64,000 nucleotides of DNA from Megalopta genalis (lineage: Eukaryota; Arthropoda; Insecta; Hymenoptera; Halictidae): positions 1,992,501-2,056,500 of the forward strand of contig NC_135014.1 of NCBI RefSeq assembly GCF_051020955.1. The letters run 5' to 3'. The notes under the pieces are model-generated. The model made no database searches. It had not been told where the DNA came from and worked only from the letters and a program-made list of their open reading frames with translations. Made by a program: the position numbers and the translations under genes. Positions 33,275-43,159 of the stretch are shown piece by piece (the stretch's first letter is position 1; each line of letters opens with the position of its first letter).

Positions 33275-34030
33275 GTGTGTGGCGTCGCATCCCTCTACCT
33301 GAGCGCGGCCGCTAGCAATAAAACAAGTAATGTTCCTAATCCTCAAAATTCCCTAAAAATCACGCACCCCTAATAAAATAATTCTCCTCACATCTGGACA
33401 CCTCGACCCGCACGGGACTTTTCCAACTTTCTCCTTTCCTACGAAAATCCATCTATTCCTTTCTTCTCTTCCACTATAAAAGAGACAAACGCGCAACTCC
33501 AAAAGCTCAGTCTGTCCTAAGTTGCTAGTCCTACGACGTCACGCTAGTCGCGCCCGCGCTCATCGATAGCAATTCAATAAACTGCATTAATAGTAACCTT
33601 AACCCTTTCGCTACTACGGGCCACTATAGTGGCCCTCCATAAGATGCCACTGAGGTACTACGGGCCACTATAGTGGCCTTTCATAAGATGCCACTGAGGT
33701 ACTACGGGCCACTATAGTGGCCTTCCATAAGATGCATTATATTGCATAATGTTATTTCCTCTCATACTGTAAATTAAAGAGCGCATGCTAAGACGTTATA
33801 AATACCCTGGAATACCCTTTATTTATAAATACCCTTTGGAGAGAAATTTTTTCGTACGAAAACATTCAAGCAGCTTGGGTTCTCCGCCACGGTACTCCCG
33901 CTGACGATCGGCGTCGCGTAGCGTGCAGTGATGTCGCGGCGCTCCGTTCAGCGGAAGTACCGCGGTGGAGAACCCGCCCGTAGCGAAAGGGTTAAACACG
34001 CTCTCCGATTCGCTAACCTTCCCTTCGGTG
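33275..34030 (+). mobile_element. LTR-like sequence inside the A element
   Basis: Starts TGTGTGGCGTCGC. It has a TATA box (CTATAAAAG, 33474) and a polyadenylation-type AATAAA (33576) about 100 bp later, an LTR-like order. It is interrupted by a TTAA element at 33603-33991 and resumes with ACACGCTCTCCGATTCG. A short second copy with no TTAA insertion lies at 34526-34582. A TG...CA boundary is not clear, so LTR identity is tentative. Confidence 0.5.
33603..33991. mobile_element. TTAA element with CCCTTTCGCTACTACGGGC ends
   Basis: TTAA at 33599-33602 and 33992-33995. The ends CCCTTTCGCTACTACGGGC and GCCCGTAGCGAAAGGG are inverted repeats. Inside are 2.7 copies of a 44-bp unit holding the palindrome GGCCACTATAGTGGCC, and an imperfect 28-bp inverted repeat (33878-33905 and 33946-33974). 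No coding capacity. It is probably a piggyBac-type MITE distinct from the A family. Confidence 0.87.
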
Positions 34031-34139
34031 CTAAAAATGTTTTAAATTCGAACTTTGTTAATATAAAAATTATCTTGAAACGTGATGTAAGAAATCTTTT
34101 ATGGTGCCTCTGAGTCACCACTCGAGTGCAAAGGGCTAA

Positions 34140-34395
34140 CTCCTTCCGCCGTTCTTCGACGTGTCCGACACGTCGTGAACATTTTTAGTAACAACTTATG
34201 TACTCCGCATAGATGTTATTCCGTTCTTTGAAATTGGAATAAAATTTTAATCGCTTGTCAGCAATATTTTGAGCGTTTCAGTAAATTTAGACGTAAATCT
34301 AGATAAGCATCAATTTTTTCTTCCCGTCTAAGAAATGATTGCGATCGAAAAATGTCTAATCGCAATAACTGCGAAGAAAATGCTGTGTCAAAGGG
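34140..34395. mobile_element. E-family TTAA-type element (chain member 5)
   Basis: Follows the preceding A element directly (CTAA at 34136-34139) and ends GTGTCAAAGGG-TTAA (34396-34399). It shares CATAGATGTTATT and TCTAATCGCAATAACTGCG-like blocks with 57756-58512. It contains the palindrome CGACGTGTCCGACACGTCG at 34157-34175. Confidence 0.6.
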
Positions 34396-34525
34396 TTAAG
34401 GGGTTTTTACTGCGCGGCAGGATTTCTTTCTTTGAGAGACGATTTTTACCGATCCTGCGAGCTGGCAGGTTCAACCGGTCGCTTCGATGAAAGAGTATAC
34501 TGTATAATTGATAATAGAAATTGTA

Positions 34526-34639
34526 AGAATTATTAGTAACCTTAAACACGCTCTCCGATTCGCTAACCTTCCCTTCAGTGCTAAAGGTGATACAACAAAT
34601 TTTAGTGGTGCCTCAGGATCACCACTCGACAGCAAAGGG
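34526..34639 (+). mobile_element. Second LTR-like fragment with empty TTAA site, fused to an A right end
   Basis: TATTAGTAACC-TTAA-ACACGCTCTCC matches the flanks of the 33603-33991 element joined over one TTAA. After GTGCTAAA it continues as the A right part (TTTTAGTGGTGCCTCAGG) and ends GCAAAGGG-TTAA. Confidence 0.82.
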
Positions 34640-34644
34640 TTAAA

Positions 34645-35284
34645 ATAGAGAAAGTTCAACCCACAGAACGAACCTCGACGAATTCTTCGATCGAAACAAA
34701 AACCCTCGCATTTCTCAAAAAGCTCTCATTGCTTCGTGGCAACTCAACAATAACACAGTTATTTACGTAGTCGATCTCCTCCAGCTTGGCTCGCCGAAGT
34801 AAAACAAGAAAAAAGCGCAGGCTTGAAAGTCTCCCTCCTCTCTTCCTGTCCCCGTCTGGCCGCGCCGCGCGTCCCATTCGCGCCACGCGCGCCAAAGTAC
34901 GTCGCCGCCGCGCCGTTTCATTAGATATCATTATAATTGCACCGGGGCAGGGTAATTATTGTTGTCCGGTGCACGGCGCGCGCGGAGTGGACCGAGCAGC
35001 AAATGAAAAAAAGGCGGTAATAAAAATTAATGCGGCCTCGTCCCCGGCCTCGGCCGAACGGCTGCGAAAGAGCGACGCGGGAAACGCGGGCTAGGCGCGG
35101 CGATGGGTGGCGCGGGGGGCTGTCGGGGGGATCCGGGCGCGGAGGGGACACGGTCGAGTGGCTGGAATGCCATTTTCGCGGAACACTCTGGATCTAGCGG
35201 GCCAGATAACGAGAAAAAGAGGATGCCGAGGGCTTTTTGGCAAGCATCCGTGCGGAGCGCGTGATGCACACGATATCTGCGTCC
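34645..35284. other. No gene seen: GC-rich unique block
   Basis: CpG-dense, with overlapping frames near 100 codons on both strands. No domain is recognised. Confidence 0.45.
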
Positions 35285-35385
35285 GTGTGTGTCCCCCTCT
35301 GACTGTATATGTCCCCCTCTGACTACTGTATACGTCCCCCTGTGACTCTATGCGTCCCCCTGCGACCGTATTTGTCTCTGTGTGT
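35285..35385 (+). repeat. Degenerate 24-bp repeat (GTCCCCCTCTGACTGTAT)
   Basis: Four units, each GTCCCCCT followed by CTGACT, CTGACTACT, GTGACT or GCGACC and a TATG/TATAC segment. A GT run follows. Confidence 0.88.
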
Positions 35386-36427
35386 GTGTGTCCCGGCGCG
35401 TCTCCCTCGGCTATCCGTGTCTGTCGAACCGCCGCGCGCCCGCGCGCCGGCCCCCGCCCCCCGAAAAAAGAGCGAAAAAACAGTATCTGTCCGGTGGTGA
35501 AACAGGCTGGAAGTATTGTTCCAGAATTAATACGAGCACCGGAGAAAAAAGAGAGTCGGACCGCTGTTAAAGCAGACTCGAACCAGCGGCGAAAATTGTT
35601 TCTGATTTTTGTCCAGCCTCGCCGGACTGTCGCTGCTCTGTTGCTATTGCTACTCCTGCTGCTTCTGATTCTGCCGTTTCTGTTGCTGTTGCTGCTGCGA
35701 TGAAACGAAAGTTTTCGATCGCGAGAACAGGACGCGATCCGTCGGATCCGTCCGTCGGATCCGTCCGCTGAATGCCGGCATCAGGGGATGCTCGTCGGCC
35801 AGTAATTATCTCGCCTTAAATTACCTAATAACCCCCCGTCGGCCACGTGAGATCAATTCGAACTGGGTTAATGTAATGTCGCTCCGGCAGCGCTCCGACG
35901 GCATTATGCCGTGTTGACCAGAGCTATTCGAGTAATGATCAACCGAGAGCAGGCCGGCCAGCGGACACTTTAATAGCGCCGTTATGATGATCGTAAACGT
36001 CCCGCGCGGACCCGGCCCCCGTCCGCAACGGGGCAACGCCGAAGAACTGTTTCCTGGTTTTCACTCGTTCAATTAGGCCGATTGTATTGTGTATACGCCG
36101 GCCGTGTTACGGTTATATAATACTTTCATTGCCGAGGGAGGCTCGCCGGTTTTTACGGTCTTCGTAATGCAGGCCGTTCGACGTGGATTAACGCGATCCG
36201 CCGGTTATATCCGAGATTGTTTGGTCGTTCGACCGGTTGCACGTTCCTTCGCGATGCTTTCTGTCGGCTCGACGGAACAGTTAGACGGGCAATTAGTATT
36301 CCGTCAGTTTTGTGCGCGTATCGAGCTACCGAATCGCTGGGATTCGATTGAGAAAGGAAGAAGATAGGGAGGGGATACGTCTTGGTTGCTCGTTCGAACA
36401 GTAGACACTTCATTTTATTTGAGAATA
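35386..36427. other. No gene seen: GC-rich unique block with CTG-rich tract
   Basis: 35635-35700 is a degenerate CTG/TTG tract that reads as leucine in one frame. GTCGGATCCGTCC is duplicated at about 35741. A 117-codon frame ends in the leucine tract. I see no reliable gene. Confidence 0.45.
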
Positions 36428-36550
36428 CAGTAATGTCTCTCTAATTGACGCCCAGATTGTCCACAAAAATGGACAATTTGGGAAGAGGAGATATACGATT
36501 ATTCGAGCCTTGCAGCTAGTTTTTATGGTTGTTGACAATTCGTACCATAG
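36428..36550 (+). mobile_element. C-family left arm abutting the giant inverted repeat
   Basis: TA (36426-36427) then CAGTAATGTCTCTCTAATTG through CGTACCATAGATTGGAG. This is a C left arm. The expected C right arm is not found at the far side of the inverted repeat near 40053. Confidence 0.85.
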
Positions 36551-37126
36551 ATTGGAGAACGTGCAAGGGTTACTATAAACTGCTGTAACTTTGCGAGAAA
36601 AAATCGCAGCCGATTTTCTTTTTTTTTTAATTAAAGGGGAAAGATCGAACTTCGTTCTGCCGCGAACGGCATCTCGGAGAAAAATTGTCCAAAGTCCGTG
36701 CGATTCGTCGAACTCGACGATACGACGTATGACGTACGACGAGCATGGCCTCGCATTTAAAGGGTTACAGTAGCGAGGTTGCGTGGAACTTAAAATCCAG
36801 ATACACTGTCCGAAAGTAGAGGTTTCAAGCTTTAATTTAAAAAAGAGTCGTTGTCCTAAGGTAATTTTTCACGGAGCTATCGTCAGTCGAAGATGACCAA
36901 TGTACATTTCGTCAAACTTGGCAATTTTCGATAGGATAAACATGTCTTCACATTTAAAGGGTTACAGTGTGGAGGGTGCGTCAAACATAAAATTTATGGT
37001 ATAATGTCTAAAAGTAGAACTTCCAAGCATTAACTTAAAAAAAGAGTCGTTGTCCTAAGGTGATTTTTCGCGGAGATATCGTCACTCGAAGTTGACCAAT
37101 TTGTATTAATTTTTCTGTGCTGTAAT
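36551..37126 (+). repeat. D repeat, left arm (leader plus two units)
   Basis: The leader (AACTGCTGTAACTTTGCGAG, then AAAAATTGTCCAAAG) is followed by units carrying GTTGTCCTAAGG and TTCGTCAAACTTGGCAATTT. The same family is at 49959, about 52400 and 60300, and inverted at 39488. Confidence 0.9.
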
Positions 37127-37905
37127 CGTGTCACGTGGCCTCCGAATTGCCTCCAAATTGCATTCGAATTGTCTTGCAATTGTCTTTGAATTACCTTCGA
37201 ATTGCCTTCGAATTGTCTTTGAATTACCTTCGAATTGCCTTCGAATTGCCTCCGAATTGCATTCGAATTGTCTTCGAATTGTCTTCGAATTGCCTCCGAA
37301 TTGCATTCGAATTGTCTTCGAATTGCCTTCGAATTGCCTCCGAATTACATTCGAATTGTCTTCGAATTGCCTTCGAATTGCCTCCGAATTGCATTCGAAT
37401 TGTCTTGCAATTGTCTTTGAATTACCTTCGAATTGCCTTCGAATTGCCTCCGAATTGCATTCGAATTGTCTTTCAATTGTCTTCGAATTGCCTTCGAATT
37501 GCATTCGAATTGTCTTCCAATTGTCTTCGAATTGCCTTCGTATTGCCTCCGAATTGCATTTGAATTGTCTTCCAATTTTCTTCCAATTGTCTTCGAATTG
37601 CCTTCGTATTGCCTCCGAATTGCATTTGAATTGTCTTCCAATTTTCTTCCAATTGCCTTCGAATTGCCTTCGAATTGTGTCCCGTGGCCTCCGAATTGCC
37701 TTCGAATCGTGTCATGTGGACTCCGAATTGCCTCCGAATTGCATTCGAATTGTCTTCCAATTGTCTTCGAATTGCATTCGAATTGTCTTCCAAATGTCTT
37801 CGAATTGCCTTCGTATTGCCTCCGAATTGCATTTGAATTGTCTTCCAATTTTCTTCGAATTGCCTCCGAATTGCCACCGAATTGCCTTCTAATTGTGTCA
37901 CGTGG
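37127..37905 (+). repeat. 11-bp minisatellite (GAATTGCCTTC), left arm
   Basis: About 70 units of GAATTGCCTTC, GAATTGCCTCC, GAATTGCATTC or GAATTGTCTTC. GTGTCACGTGGCCTCC modules sit at both edges and near 37677. An 11-bp unit reads as one 11-residue repeat in every frame, so frames of up to 254 codons are automatic. Confidence 0.96.
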
Positions 37906-38696
37906 CCTCCTCCCAACGGCCGCTACACTATTATCTGTTTTTCTTTTCTATAATATTACGCAGCCCCGATTGTCGAAATCGCAGTTAACGTCGTGCGATA
38001 TAACTTTTCAGTTTGAATTTAATACGATAAGTAAATTAAATTTTGTAAAATTTTCGAGATGGTTAGCGAGGCGTTATTCGAAGCGTCGAGCAGCTGGACA
38101 AAGAAATTGAGACGAGCCGACAGGTCGGGAAGCAGAGAGAGAGGACCCCGTCGATCAGTTAACAAAAACTGCTAATTACATCGACGGGAACCTGCGGAAG
38201 CAGCCTCGCTCTATCACCCCTGAGTCCCATTTTCGCCAGAATCCTCTTTCTGCCGGGAGCACCAAGCTAGAGTCTCCGGTCGTTTTAGAGCGACAACCCG
38301 GAGAGTGCTCTTTTAAAAATACCTTATCAGCGGGCCGTGACACTCATCCGAAAGAAGCTGCCAAGCGAGAGACTTCGTCGGGGAGAAAATTTGATCGATG
38401 GCTCGCGCTCCGCCCTCCCCCGCGGTTTGCTCCGTCGCGGTGTCGCGACGAGCCCTGGTGACGAAGTCGAGAGACTCGGCCGTCACTCTAGACGGAACTC
38501 GAGGAATTCGCCGGTTCGCAGGACCTCGGGCTCCTAAGGTACTTTGCAGTGACTCCGATGAACTTTGATCGCGAGCGAAGCTTCGCGTATAGTAATTTCT
38601 TCCAGAAATGTTCAGAGGTCAGAATTGAAATCGCCAGATCCGAGGATACCAAGTCGCGATTCTTCGAGCCTTGACCTTTTTATTTCTAATTTCTTG
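37906..38696. other. Unrelated 791-bp centre of the giant inverted repeat
   Basis: Mixed-composition sequence with no match to the arms. The longest clean frame is about 66 codons (38337-38537) with no recognised domain. It may be captured host DNA or the element's own core. Confidence 0.6.
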
Positions 38697-39487
38697 CCAC
38701 GATTCGGAGGCAATTTGGGGGCCACGTGACGCGATTCGAAGGCAATTCGGAGGCCACGTGACACGATTCGAAGGCAATTCGAAGGCAATTCGAAGACAAT
38801 TGGAAGACAATTGGAAGGCAATTCGAATGCAATTGGAAGGCAATTCGAATGCAATTCGGAGGTATTTCGAACACAATTGGAAGACAATTCGAATGCAATT
38901 CGGAGGCAATTCGAAGGCAATTCGAAGACAATTCGAATGCAATTCGGAGGCAATTCGAAGACAATTGGAAGACAATTCGAATGCAATCCGGAGGCAATTC
39001 AAAGGCAATTCGAATGCAATTGGAAGACAATTCGAATGCAATTCGAAGGCAATTCGAAGACAGTTGAAAGACAATTCGAATGCAATTCGGAGGCAATTCG
39101 AAGGCAATTCGAAGGCAATTCGAAGACAATTCGGAGGTAATTCGAAGGCAATTGGAAGACAATTGGAAGACAATTCGAATGCAATCCGGAGGCAATTTAA
39201 AGGCAATTCGAAGACAATTCGAATGCAATTGGAAGACAATTCGAATGCAATCCGGAGGTAATTCAAAGGCAATTCGAAGACAATTCGAATGCAATTCGGA
39301 GGCAATTCGAAGGCAATTCGAAGGTAATTCAAAGACAATTCGAAGGCAATTCGAAGGTAATTCAAAGACAATTCGAAGGCAATTCGAAGGTAATTCAAAG
39401 ACAATTCGAAGGCAATTCGAAGGTAATTCAAAGACAATTGCAAGACAATTCAAATGCAATTTGGAGGCAATTCGGAGGCCACGTGAC
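38697..39487 (-). repeat. 11-bp minisatellite, right (inverted) arm
   Basis: GAAGGCAATTC units in reverse orientation to 37127-37905, with CCACGTGAC modules at 38725, 38755 and 39479. The unit-by-unit order is not identical to the left arm, indicating later reshuffling. Confidence 0.96.
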
Positions 39488-40052
39488 ACGATTACAGCAC
39501 AGAAAAATTGATACAAATTGGTCAACTTCGAGTGACGATATCTCCGCGAAAAATCACCTTAGGACAACGACTCTTTTTTTAAGTTAATGCTTGGAAGTTC
39601 TACTTTTAGACACTGTACTATAAATTTTAAGTTTGACCCACCCTCGCCACTATCGAAAATTACCAAGTTTGACGAAATGCGCATTGGTTAGCTTCGACTG
39701 ACGATAGCTCAGTGAAAGATCACCTTAGGACAACGACTCCTTTCTTAATTTAAAGCTCAAAACCTCTACTTTCGGACAGTATATCTAGATTTCAAGTTCC
39801 ACGCTCTCGCGCCACTGTAACTCTTTACACGCGAGGCCATGTTCGTAGTATTGAATATCGCCGAGTCCGAACTGCACGTCGAATTGCACGGTCTTTGGCA
39901 AATTTTTGTCCGAGATACCGTTCGCGACAGAACGAAGTTCGATCTTTTCCCTTTAATTTAAAAGAAAAAGAAACTCGGCTGCGATTTTTTCTCGCAAAGT
40001 TACAGCAGTTTCCAATAACCCTTGCACGTTCTCCGATCCATGTTTCCTTTTT
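39488..40052 (-). repeat. D repeat, right (inverted) arm
   Basis: The reverse complement reproduces the left arm: leader, unit 1, unit 2, then AATTTTTCTGTGCTGTAATC. It differs by scattered substitutions and a small deletion in the linker before GGCGAGGGTG. Confidence 0.9.
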
Positions 40053-40740
40053 CTCGCGCGTGTTCACTGTACATCAGCGCAGGGAAATTCTCAGCGACCC
40101 GAAATTTCGCATTTCCGGGAGAAATTACTGCGGTTCCGATACCGCGGCGGCGGCGGCGGCATGAATTATAGAGACGCCGCGGCGGAAAAGTTTGCCGGGA
40201 GGCACTCGAGCGGCCGCGCATCCGGACCGCTCGTTCCAACTTGCAACACCGATAGATGGAAGGATGATGAAGAATGAGCCGCAGCCTTCCTTATACCTCG
40301 GACGTATTTATGCCGAAGCGACTCCCATCCATCGCCGACGAATCTGTTTCGCTATCAAACTTCGGGCAACTGCATCCCGCCGCTAATTCGCAGCCGCGTT
40401 TCCGACCACTTTGTGCTTCTCGGCGCTGGACACGGGTTTACTCAATTATCGGGAGACTTTCTTGCGGCCGCGGATCTTTGCCGGCGGAGAGTACAACGGA
40501 GCAGCAGCCTCGAGTGGAATCTCGCTCGTTTCTTAACTCGCGGGAGGGGTTATTTTATTCGGGAAGTTCGCCGCGGCTCGAATTATCGCGTCCGCGAGTT
40601 GCATCGTCGTTGCCGGAGAGAAGATGGAAAGATTCTGCGGCTACGACAATATTATTCTCGTTGTAATTGATGTTTTGATACCGATCGGGAGACATTAAGA
40701 TAGAAAGTTATGCAATACAATAAATTAGATAATTTATTGT
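40053..40740. other. No gene seen: unique block
   Basis: Contains a GCGGCGGCGGCGGC run near 40142. It is open for 130 codons at 40274-40666, but an overlapping frame is open too. No recognisable domain. Confidence 0.45.
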
Positions 40741-40870
40741 AGATTTATCGTAGGTTCATTGTAGATTTTATTATGTAGGTTTTATCGTAGATTTTATCAT
40801 AAATTCTATTACAGATTTTATTATAGACCCTTTTTTTACAAAATTCGATTACAGATTTTATTATACATTT
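40741..40870 (+). repeat. Degenerate TAGATTTTATTA repeat
   Basis: About seven imperfect units of 15-20 bp: (C/G)TAGATTTTAT, TAGGTTTTATCG, CAGATTTTATTA. Confidence 0.75.
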
Positions 40871-41064
40871 ACTATAAGCAAAATAATTTATTATACGCAT
40901 GCGAATGTATTTAGTTAATCGTACGCAGACTATAATGACGAATCGTTGCGACAACCTTTTTTCGTCCTTTCATCATCGTTTTCGCCCGATGAGTCCAGTA
41001 TCACCGCCCAATCCGAATAGAAAGCATAACAGACGACAATGAACTGATAATACAGATCGTGGTA

Positions 41065-41279
41065 CGGTAATGTCTCCCTTACTGACGCTCAGATTGTCCC
41101 CAAAAGTGAACAATTTGGGAAGAGGAGACACGATTAGTCGAATCTTGCGACTCGTTTTTATGGTTATAAATTGTCAACAATTATAAAAACGAGCCACAAG
41201 GCTCGGATAATCGTACCTCCTCTTCCCAAATTGTCCATTTTTGTGGACAATCTGAGCGTCAATTAGAGAGACATTACTG
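41065..41279. mobile_element. C-family palindromic MITE, copy 4
   Basis: TA-flanked (41063-41064, 41280-41281), CGGTAATGTCTCCCTTACTG to the inverse. Same sequence and neighbourhood as copy 3 at 32719, in opposite orientation. Confidence 0.92.
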
Positions 41280-41281
41280 TA

Positions 41282-41457
41282 CCGCAAGTCGGAGAAATGA
41301 TTTTAGATTTACAGTTAAAATGGCTTCGAGTGCAAAGGGTTAATCCTTTGAAGGCATTTGAATTCGAAATCCGAAACATGATTTCTGATCTATAGCATTT
41401 CTATTTTGTATAATTTATTGCGATTTGTGCATATGAAATTGAGCCTATTGGCAAGTA
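41282..41457 (-). mobile_element. Two partial A-family elements joined by TTAA, inverted
   Basis: 41282-41339 is an A left end (TTCGAGTGCAAAGGG-TTAA at 41340-41343). 41344-41457 is the divergent A type (CCTTTGAAGGCATTTG). Together they mirror the order at 32541-32716. Confidence 0.88.
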
Positions 41458-41673
41458 CAATAATTTCTCTCTAATTGACGCTCAGATTGCCCACAAAAAT
41501 GGACAATTTCGGAAAAGGAGACACGATTATTCGAGTCTTGCGCCTCGTTTTTATAGTTGTTGAGAATCGGTAATGATAAAAACGAGGCGCAAGATTCAAA
41601 TCAATCGTATCTCCTCTTCCCAAATTGTCCATTTTTGTGGACAATCTGGGCGTCAATTAGAGAGACATTACTG
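41458..41673. mobile_element. C-family palindromic MITE, copy 5
   Basis: TA-flanked, CAATAATTTCTCTCTAATTG to GAGAGACATTACTG. Both arms have GGACAATTT-type blocks. It is the inverted counterpart of copy 2 at 32325. Confidence 0.92.
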
Positions 41674-41675
41674 TA

Positions 41676-42017
41676 CTTAGTGCTGTCCAGTTAGAAAAAA
41701 TTCTGACGTGAGAAGAGCACCCCCGGTTCATCAGGGATCCGGGATACAAAGGCGTAGACATTCGTACTATTCTTACCGTCGACCTGGTCGAGCGAAGATC
41801 GCTCGAAAAGAATAAAAGTGCGGTATAAATAATTAAAAAAAGACTTTGAAATTCATTCGAGAACTTCCTTTCTCGAGAACATACCTCCACAATCAATTCA
41901 TCACAATTCAAAGAAACTGGTAGGACATCAGCTTCGACTAGGACATCAAAAGACAGATAAGATATTATAATAGATAGATGACAGATCAAACAAATAAGAG
42001 ATAAAATATTGTCTATT
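41676..42017. other. No gene seen: unique sequence
   Basis: AT-biased unique sequence. A minus-strand frame of 110 codons at 41657-41989 has no recognised domain. Confidence 0.4.
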
Positions 42018-42105
42018 TAAATATTGGATATTGTCGACAATTATGAAAACGAGGTGGAAGGCTCGAATAAATGTATCTTCTCGAGTCAAATTGTCGAGTA
42101 AGTGA
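42018..42105 (+). mobile_element. C-family right-half fragment
   Basis: GTCGACAATTATGAAAACGAGG, AAGGCTCGAATAAATGTATC and CAAATTGTC match the C right arm without its terminus. Confidence 0.6.
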
Positions 42106-42123
42106 CCTTAGAGTAAATATGAA

Positions 42124-42381
42124 CCCTTTGCACTTGAATGGTGACTCCGAGACACCGCTAAAATGTTTACGCAACGTTCCAAGATAATTTTGAAAATATC
42201 AAAGCTCAGGCATAAAAAATTGTTAAAAGTCTAACCGTCGTGCGAGTCACAAGACTATAAATTTCATATGCATAAAATGCACTTTGTCGCTAAATGCACT
42301 TTACGCGCTAATGTCGGAAACACCATAAGTCAAGAAAGTTCATTTAAATGTTCCAGTTAATACGGTTTCGAGTGCAAAGGG
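42124..42381 (-). mobile_element. A-family element, full-length inverted copy
   Basis: Ends CCCTTTGCACTTGAATGG and TTTCGAGTGCAAAGGG, flanked by TGAA (degraded) at 42120-42123 and TTAA at 42382-42385. GCACTTT...CGCTAA is locally duplicated near 42290. Confidence 0.86.
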
Positions 42382-42385
42382 TTAA

Positions 42386-43159
42386 TAATCCGCGCCCAAA
42401 GCCTCGGGTTTTCCAGGTTCCGCCGCGAAACGTTCACGGTATCGTCGTCGGTGCAAAGAAACAAAGATGTCCGCGGCAGGCCGGGTCGGGCCGGGTCGGG
42501 CCGGGCCGGGCCGCAAGTTCGCGATGGCGCAGGAAGCGCTTAAGGGAATCCAGGATAATAGACCCGTAGGAATTAGCAACGAAGGGGCAAACACCGGGAC
42601 AAGTAAACGCGAGTCCTTGCGAGTCCCGTGCAAGTTCGTTCGCGCCGAAAGTTCGCGGCACCTGACCCCCCGAGCGGTTCCACCCCCGCCGCGGAAGTTG
42701 CGCGTCGGCCCGGAAGGGGTGCCGGCGAGCCGCGCCGCGGCCAGACAATAAGACAATGGGCTGCCGAGGACAAGTGTACAATGAGGGAGCCGGCGATACA
42801 AGCAGCTCTCCTTTGACCAGACGCTCGAGCTGCCGACACCCCTCGCGGAACACAATTTCTCGCGCGACGCCGCGCCGCGATTACTCCTTCGCGGCTTCGA
42901 GCAACCGGCCCGCGCGTCCCGCGTGCTTTCTTAAGCAAAGGATAACTTGGCCGATCGGCGAACCGTTCGCGAAACTTGCCTGCTCGACGGAAGAAAGAAT
43001 CGCCGAACTCTACCGGCGCTGAGCTTTCGAAGTCGGAACGGTGCGGTTTCGTCTTCGTTTTCGAGATCGTTGTTCTTTCGGGTTGGGAATTTTTGCGCTG
43101 CGTTTTAGTTTTTTGACTGTTCTGCGTGCAGGTAAATTCTTGGTAGAGAATTCTTTCAA
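42386..43159. other. No gene seen: GC-rich CpG block
   Basis: 42480-42515 is a GGGCCGGGTC repeat. The rest is CpG-dense and open in several frames. Minus-strand frames up to 245 codons show no domain. Confidence 0.45.

Larger units (their letters stand above)
33088..34135 (+). mobile_element. A-family element split by LTR-like sequence (chain member 4)
   Basis: The left part runs from CCCTTTGCACTCGAAGCC to AATTATCTTGAAAG (33274). The right part runs from about 34031 (TTTTAAATTCGAACTTTG) to CGAGTGCAAAGGG at 34135, then CTAA. About 40 bp of A sequence occurs on both sides, so this may be two A copies joined rather than one split copy. Confidence 0.7.
36551..40052. repeat. Giant inverted repeat (foldback-like), arms about 1.35 kb
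   Basis: 36551-37905 and 38697-40052 are near-exact reverse complements over their whole length: D leader and D units outside, 11-bp minisatellite inside, and an 791-bp unrelated spacer between. The outer edges are GGAGAACGTGCAAGGG and its inverse. The layout resembles Drosophila foldback elements (long inverted repeats built of short tandem repeats around a variable centre). No transposase is visible. Confidence 0.92.

Noticed and set aside
35635..35700. Leucine-rich CTG tract as a signal peptide or membrane segment
   Set aside because: It ends a frame rather than starting one and is a degenerate trinucleotide repeat.
37128..37892. 254-codon frame in the 11-bp array
   Set aside because: The unit length makes every frame read the same repeat, so openness has no evidential weight.
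40053..40090. TTCACTGTA near 40068 as the missing C right end of the foldback
   Set aside because: Only the last few bases resemble a C terminus, and the conserved GACATTACTG and GGACAAT blocks are absent.
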